Assembly (NCBI RefSeq): GCF_002105535.1
Contig: NZ_CP015848.1
Span: forward strand, 1,178,907-1,242,906
Direction: 5' to 3'
DNA length: 64,000 bases
Source of the DNA: Magnetospirillum sp. ME-1
GTDB taxonomy: Bacteria; Pseudomonadota; Alphaproteobacteria; Rhodospirillales; Magnetospirillaceae
The stretch's first letter is position 1; the number at the start of each line of letters is the position of its first letter. Below, piece after piece: positions 61,300-64,000 of the stretch. Under the pieces are notes generated by a model. That model did no database searches. It worked only from the letters and a program-made list of their open reading frames with translations, and had not been told where the DNA came from. The position numbers and the translations under genes were made by a program.

Positions 61300-62757
61300 A
61301 TGTCAGTCCGCAACATCGTCAAATCCATCCAGGACATCATGCGTCAGGACGCTGGCGTTGATGGCGATGCCCAGCGCATCAGCCAGCTCTGCTGGATGTT
61401 CTTCCTCAAGATCATCGACGACCAGGATCAGGAGCTTGAGCTTTTGGATGGGAAGTATCGCTCGCCGATACCGTCGCAATTCCAGTGGCGGACCTGGGCT
61501 GCTGACCCGGAAGGCATGACCGGCGACGAACTGTTGAACTTCGTGAATGGCCAACTGTTCCCGGCACTCAAAGGCATCGTCCCAATCGGCGGAGCCAAGG
61601 ACCGTCGCCGCATCGTCTCGGACGTGTTCGAGGATGCCTATAACTACATGAAGTCCGGCCAGTTGATGCGCCAGGTGATCAACAAGATCAGTGGCGTCGA
61701 TTTCAACAACCTCACTGACCGGCAGCATTTCGGCGACATCTACGAGCAGATTCTGAACGACCTCCAATCCGCTGGCAACGCGGGTGAGTACTACACCCCA
61801 CGCGCCGTCACGGCTTTCATGGCTGATCGTATCGATCCCAAGCCCGGCGAGATTCTGTTCGATCCGTCCTGCGGAACCGGCGGCTTCCTGACCTGCGCTA
61901 TCCGCCATATGCGGGACCGCTATGTGAAGCGTCCCGAGGACGAACAGGCGATGCAGGCAGCATTGCGGGCTGTAGAGAAGAAGCCGATGCCGCACATGCT
62001 CTGCGTGACCAACATGCTGCTGCATGGTGTCGAGGATGCCAGCTTCGTTCGTCACGACAACACGCTGGCGCGGCCCTACATCAGTTGGGAACAGAAGGAC
62101 CGCGTCGATATCGTGCTGACCAATCCGCCGTTCGGCGGCAGGGAAGAAGACGGTATCGAATCAAACTTCCCCCAACACTTCCGTACCAGGGAAACGGCAG
62201 ACCTATTCCTCGCCTTGATCATTCGCCTGCTCAAGCCTAGCGGGCGTGCCGCCGTAGTTCTGCCCGACGGATCGCTGTTCGGCGAGGGCGTCAAGACGCG
62301 GCTGAAGGAGCACCTGATGGAAGAGTGCAACCTCCACACCATCGTGCGGCTGCCCAATTCGGTGTTCCGGCCATATGCTTCCATCGGAACCAATCTGCTA
62401 TTCTTCGAGAAGGGCGAGCCGACCAAGGATATCTGGTTCTACGAGCACCAGTTGCCCGAGGGCCAGAAAGCCTATTCGATGACCAAGCCTATCCGGTTTG
62501 AACATCTGCAAGGCTGCATTGACTGGTGGGGCGGTGCCACGCGCCAAGGCCGCGAGGAGACGCCACGGGCTTGGAAGGTCTCGGCCGAGGAGGTGAAGGC
62601 CCGTGGCTATAACCTGGACATCAAGAACCCGCACACGGTGGCCGACGACCACGGCGATCCGGAAACCCTGCTCGCTGACCTGAACGCCGCTGAGGCTAAT
62701 GCCGCCAGCTTGCGAGACCAATTGAAGGCGATCCTGGCCGAGGCGCTGGCACGATGA
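61300..62757 (+). CDS. hsdM: Type I DNA methyltransferase subunit HsdM
   Basis: 485 residues. It has the N-terminal helical HsdM domain (VKSIQDIMRQDAGVDGDAQR), then the N6-adenine methylase core with the SAM motif FDPSCGTGGFLTC and the catalytic NPPF (LTNPPFGGREEDG). The end, AEANAASLRDQLKAILAEAL, is a coiled coil expected to pack on HsdS. It lies three bases after hsdR and overlaps hsdS by four bases (ATGA). Confidence 0.97.
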   Translation: MSVRNIVKSIQDIMRQDAGVDGDAQRISQLCWMFFLKIIDDQDQELELLDGKYRSPIPSQFQWRTWAADPEGMTGDELLNFVNGQLFPALKGIVPIGGAKDRRRIVSDVFEDAYNYMKSGQLMRQVINKISGVDFNNLTDRQHFGDIYEQILNDLQSAGNAGEYYTPRAVTAFMADRIDPKPGEILFDPSCGTGGFLTCAIRHMRDRYVKRPEDEQAMQAALRAVEKKPMPHMLCVTNMLLHGVEDASFVRHDNTLARPYISWEQKDRVDIVLTNPPFGGREEDGIESNFPQHFRTRETADLFLALIIRLLKPSGRAAVVLPDGSLFGEGVKTRLKEHLMEECNLHTIVRLPNSVFRPYASIGTNLLFFEKGEPTKDIWFYEHQLPEGQKAYSMTKPIRFEHLQGCIDWWGGATRQGREETPRAWKVSAEEVKARGYNLDIKNPHTVADDHGDPETLLADLNAAEANAASLRDQLKAILAEALAR

Positions 62758-64000
62758 ACGCCGAAAGCCTGCTCTCCCACTACCACCGCATCGCCGACGC
62801 CCCCGATGCGGTGGCCCGGCTGAGGAAGTTTATCCTCGACCTCGCGGTGCGCGGCAAGTTGGTGCAGCAGGACCCGAGCGACGAGCCAGCGTCTAACCTG
62901 CTGAAGCGGATCACCGAGGAGAAGGCGCGGCTGGTGAAGGCGGGGGAGATCAAGGATAAGCCTTCGCTTCCTCCCGTCACAGAATCTGAGGTGCTGTTCT
63001 CGATCCCTTCGAAATGGAGTTGGGTTCGGCTTTCCAACATTGTCGATTTCTCTGCTGGACGCACCCCTTCACGCAATGACACGTCGTTCTGGAACAATGG
63101 CGATCATGCCTGGGTGTGTATAGCTGATATGAAGGATGGCCAAGTTTTGACTGCTACGAAGGAAACGGTCAGCGACAAGGCGCGACACCTAGTTTTCGGT
63201 TCTGAACCGGAAACGCCAGGTGCGATAATCATGAGCTTCAAGCTAACTATCGGGAAAATCGCACGACTTGGTATTCCCGCATTCCACAATGAAGCGATAA
63301 TTTCAATCCGTCCGCATATTACAGATCTCGACCCATATCTGTTCATGATCCTTCCGCAGTTTGCCCGCCAAGGAGAAACCAAGGGCGCGATTAAGGGCGC
63401 AACGCTCAATCGCGATTCTATCTCGAATATCTTGATACCGCTTCCGCCCCTCGCCGAACAAAGCCGCATCGTCGCCAAGGTCGATGAGCTGATGGTCCTC
63501 TGTGACAGCCTGGAAGCCGCACGAGCGGAACGAGAGGCCACCCGTGACCGGCTAACGGCGGCGAGCCTCGCCCGCCTCAACACGCCCGATCCCGAGACCT
63601 TCCAGGACGATACCCGCTTCGCACTCGATGCCCTACCGGCACTCACCACACGCCCCGACCAGATCAAGCAACTGCGCCAGACGATCCTGAACCTCGCCGT
63701 GCGCGGTAAGCTGGTGCCGCAGGACTCGAACGACGAGCCCGCGTCGGAACTGCTGAAGCGGATCGCCAAGGAGCGCGTCGAACTGGTCAAGAAAAAGGAA
63801 ATCCGACGAGAGGACCCGCTTGATCCTATTCAACCGACTGAGATGCCGTTTGATGTTCCTGCGACTTGGATTTGGTCGCGAATCGGCGAAGCCGTTCTTT
63901 TCACGCAATATGGGACATCTCAGAAATCGAACCCTTCAGAGAAAGGCGTGCCAGTCCTCACAATGGGGAATATCCAAGAGGGGCTGGTGATCTGGAGCAA
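62754..64000 (+). CDS. hsdS: Type I specificity subunit HsdS (cut by window end)
   Basis: At least 415 residues are visible. It sets the target sequence for methylation and cutting. Target recognition domain 1 begins after IPSKWSWVRLSNIVDFSAG. It ends with the helical spacer LPPLAEQSRIVAKVDELM, a hallmark of HsdS. A near-repeat of the N-terminal leader occurs before the second domain: RKFILDLAVRGKLVQQD near the start and RQTILNLAVRGKLVPQD about 295 residues later. The second recognition domain runs off the window. The ATGA overlap with hsdM supports coupled expression. Confidence 0.93.
   Translation, partial: MNAESLLSHYHRIADAPDAVARLRKFILDLAVRGKLVQQDPSDEPASNLLKRITEEKARLVKAGEIKDKPSLPPVTESEVLFSIPSKWSWVRLSNIVDFSAGRTPSRNDTSFWNNGDHAWVCIADMKDGQVLTATKETVSDKARHLVFGSEPETPGAIIMSFKLTIGKIARLGIPAFHNEAIISIRPHITDLDPYLFMILPQFARQGETKGAIKGATLNRDSISNILIPLPPLAEQSRIVAKVDELMVLCDSLEAARAEREATRDRLTAASLARLNTPDPETFQDDTRFALDALPALTTRPDQIKQLRQTILNLAVRGKLVPQDSNDEPASELLKRIAKERVELVKKKEIRREDPLDPIQPTEMPFDVPATWIWSRIGEAVLFTQYGTSQKSNPSEKGVPVLTMGNIQEGLVIWS

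Larger units (their letters stand above)
55070..64000. mobile_element. Second integrated island (tRNA-Thr site), left part
   Basis: Starts at the tRNA-Thr 3' fragment and carries in order: a tyrosine integrase, an AlpA-like protein, two small unknown genes, a RepA-like ATPase and the type I restriction-modification genes hsdR, hsdM and hsdS. All genes run rightward. The far end lies outside the window. Codon use is somewhat less GC-biased than that of the flanking chromosome. Confidence 0.8.

Overview
The window is GC-rich alphaproteobacterial chromosome. The hisZ-purA pair, an RpoH-type sigma factor, a ChvI-like response regulator and many large signalling proteins suggest a Magnetospirillum-like member of the Rhodospirillales; this is inferred from protein similarity recognised by eye, not from a search. 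Most of the sequence is densely coded at high GC. Two mobile elements and one very large membrane NTPase gene stand out.

Layout. Positions 1-7549 are housekeeping: hisZ (cut by the window edge), purA, a tail-anchored pseudokinase, a small membrane protein, rpoH, rluD, a small exported/membrane protein and a JAMM-type metallopeptidase. A tRNA-Glu(CTC) gene lies at 7571-7646. A 24-kb integrated element fills the stretch from its 3' end to a second copy of the tRNA 3' end at 31745-31791 (47 bp, one mismatch). The left part of the element holds small phage/plasmid-like genes. The middle (10895-24193) is a complete (per)chlorate respiration cluster: the sensor kinase/sigma54 activator pair pcrS/pcrR, chlorite dismutase cld, the NapC-type quinol dehydrogenase pcrQ, perchlorate reductase pcrABCD with chaperone and cytochrome, moaA, and two related cupin proteins that bracket the set. 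The right part holds an iteron-like repeat region, a primase/helicase, an excisionase-like protein and a tyrosine integrase.

How the cluster should work (family knowledge plus inference): PcrS senses a signal and phosphorylates PcrR. PcrR binds TGAACG-N3-CGTTCA-like sites and activates sigma54 promoters, one of which lies before pcrA and another before pcrR. Electrons pass from quinol to PcrQ, then PcrC, then PcrB, then the Mo enzyme PcrA, which reduces perchlorate and chlorate to chlorite. Cld then splits chlorite to chloride and O2. Cld here carries a methionine-rich leader that could trap hypochlorite. MoaA would boost molybdenum cofactor supply.

Positions 31850-48540 look like host chromosome rich in signal transduction: an atypical OmpR-family regulator, a two-propeller hybrid histidine kinase with a convergent TorR-like regulator, envelope genes next to a ChvG/ChvI-like pair, a 1952-residue kinase/ATPase/CheA-like fusion and an ATP-grasp-like protein. 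Positions 48591-54749 encode a 2052-residue KAP-like membrane NTPase with an AT-rich central part. At 55070 a fragment of a tRNA-Thr(GGT) 3' end marks the edge of a second island. It carries its own integrase, a RepA-like ATPase and a type I restriction-modification operon (hsdR, hsdM, hsdS), and it runs off the right end of the window.
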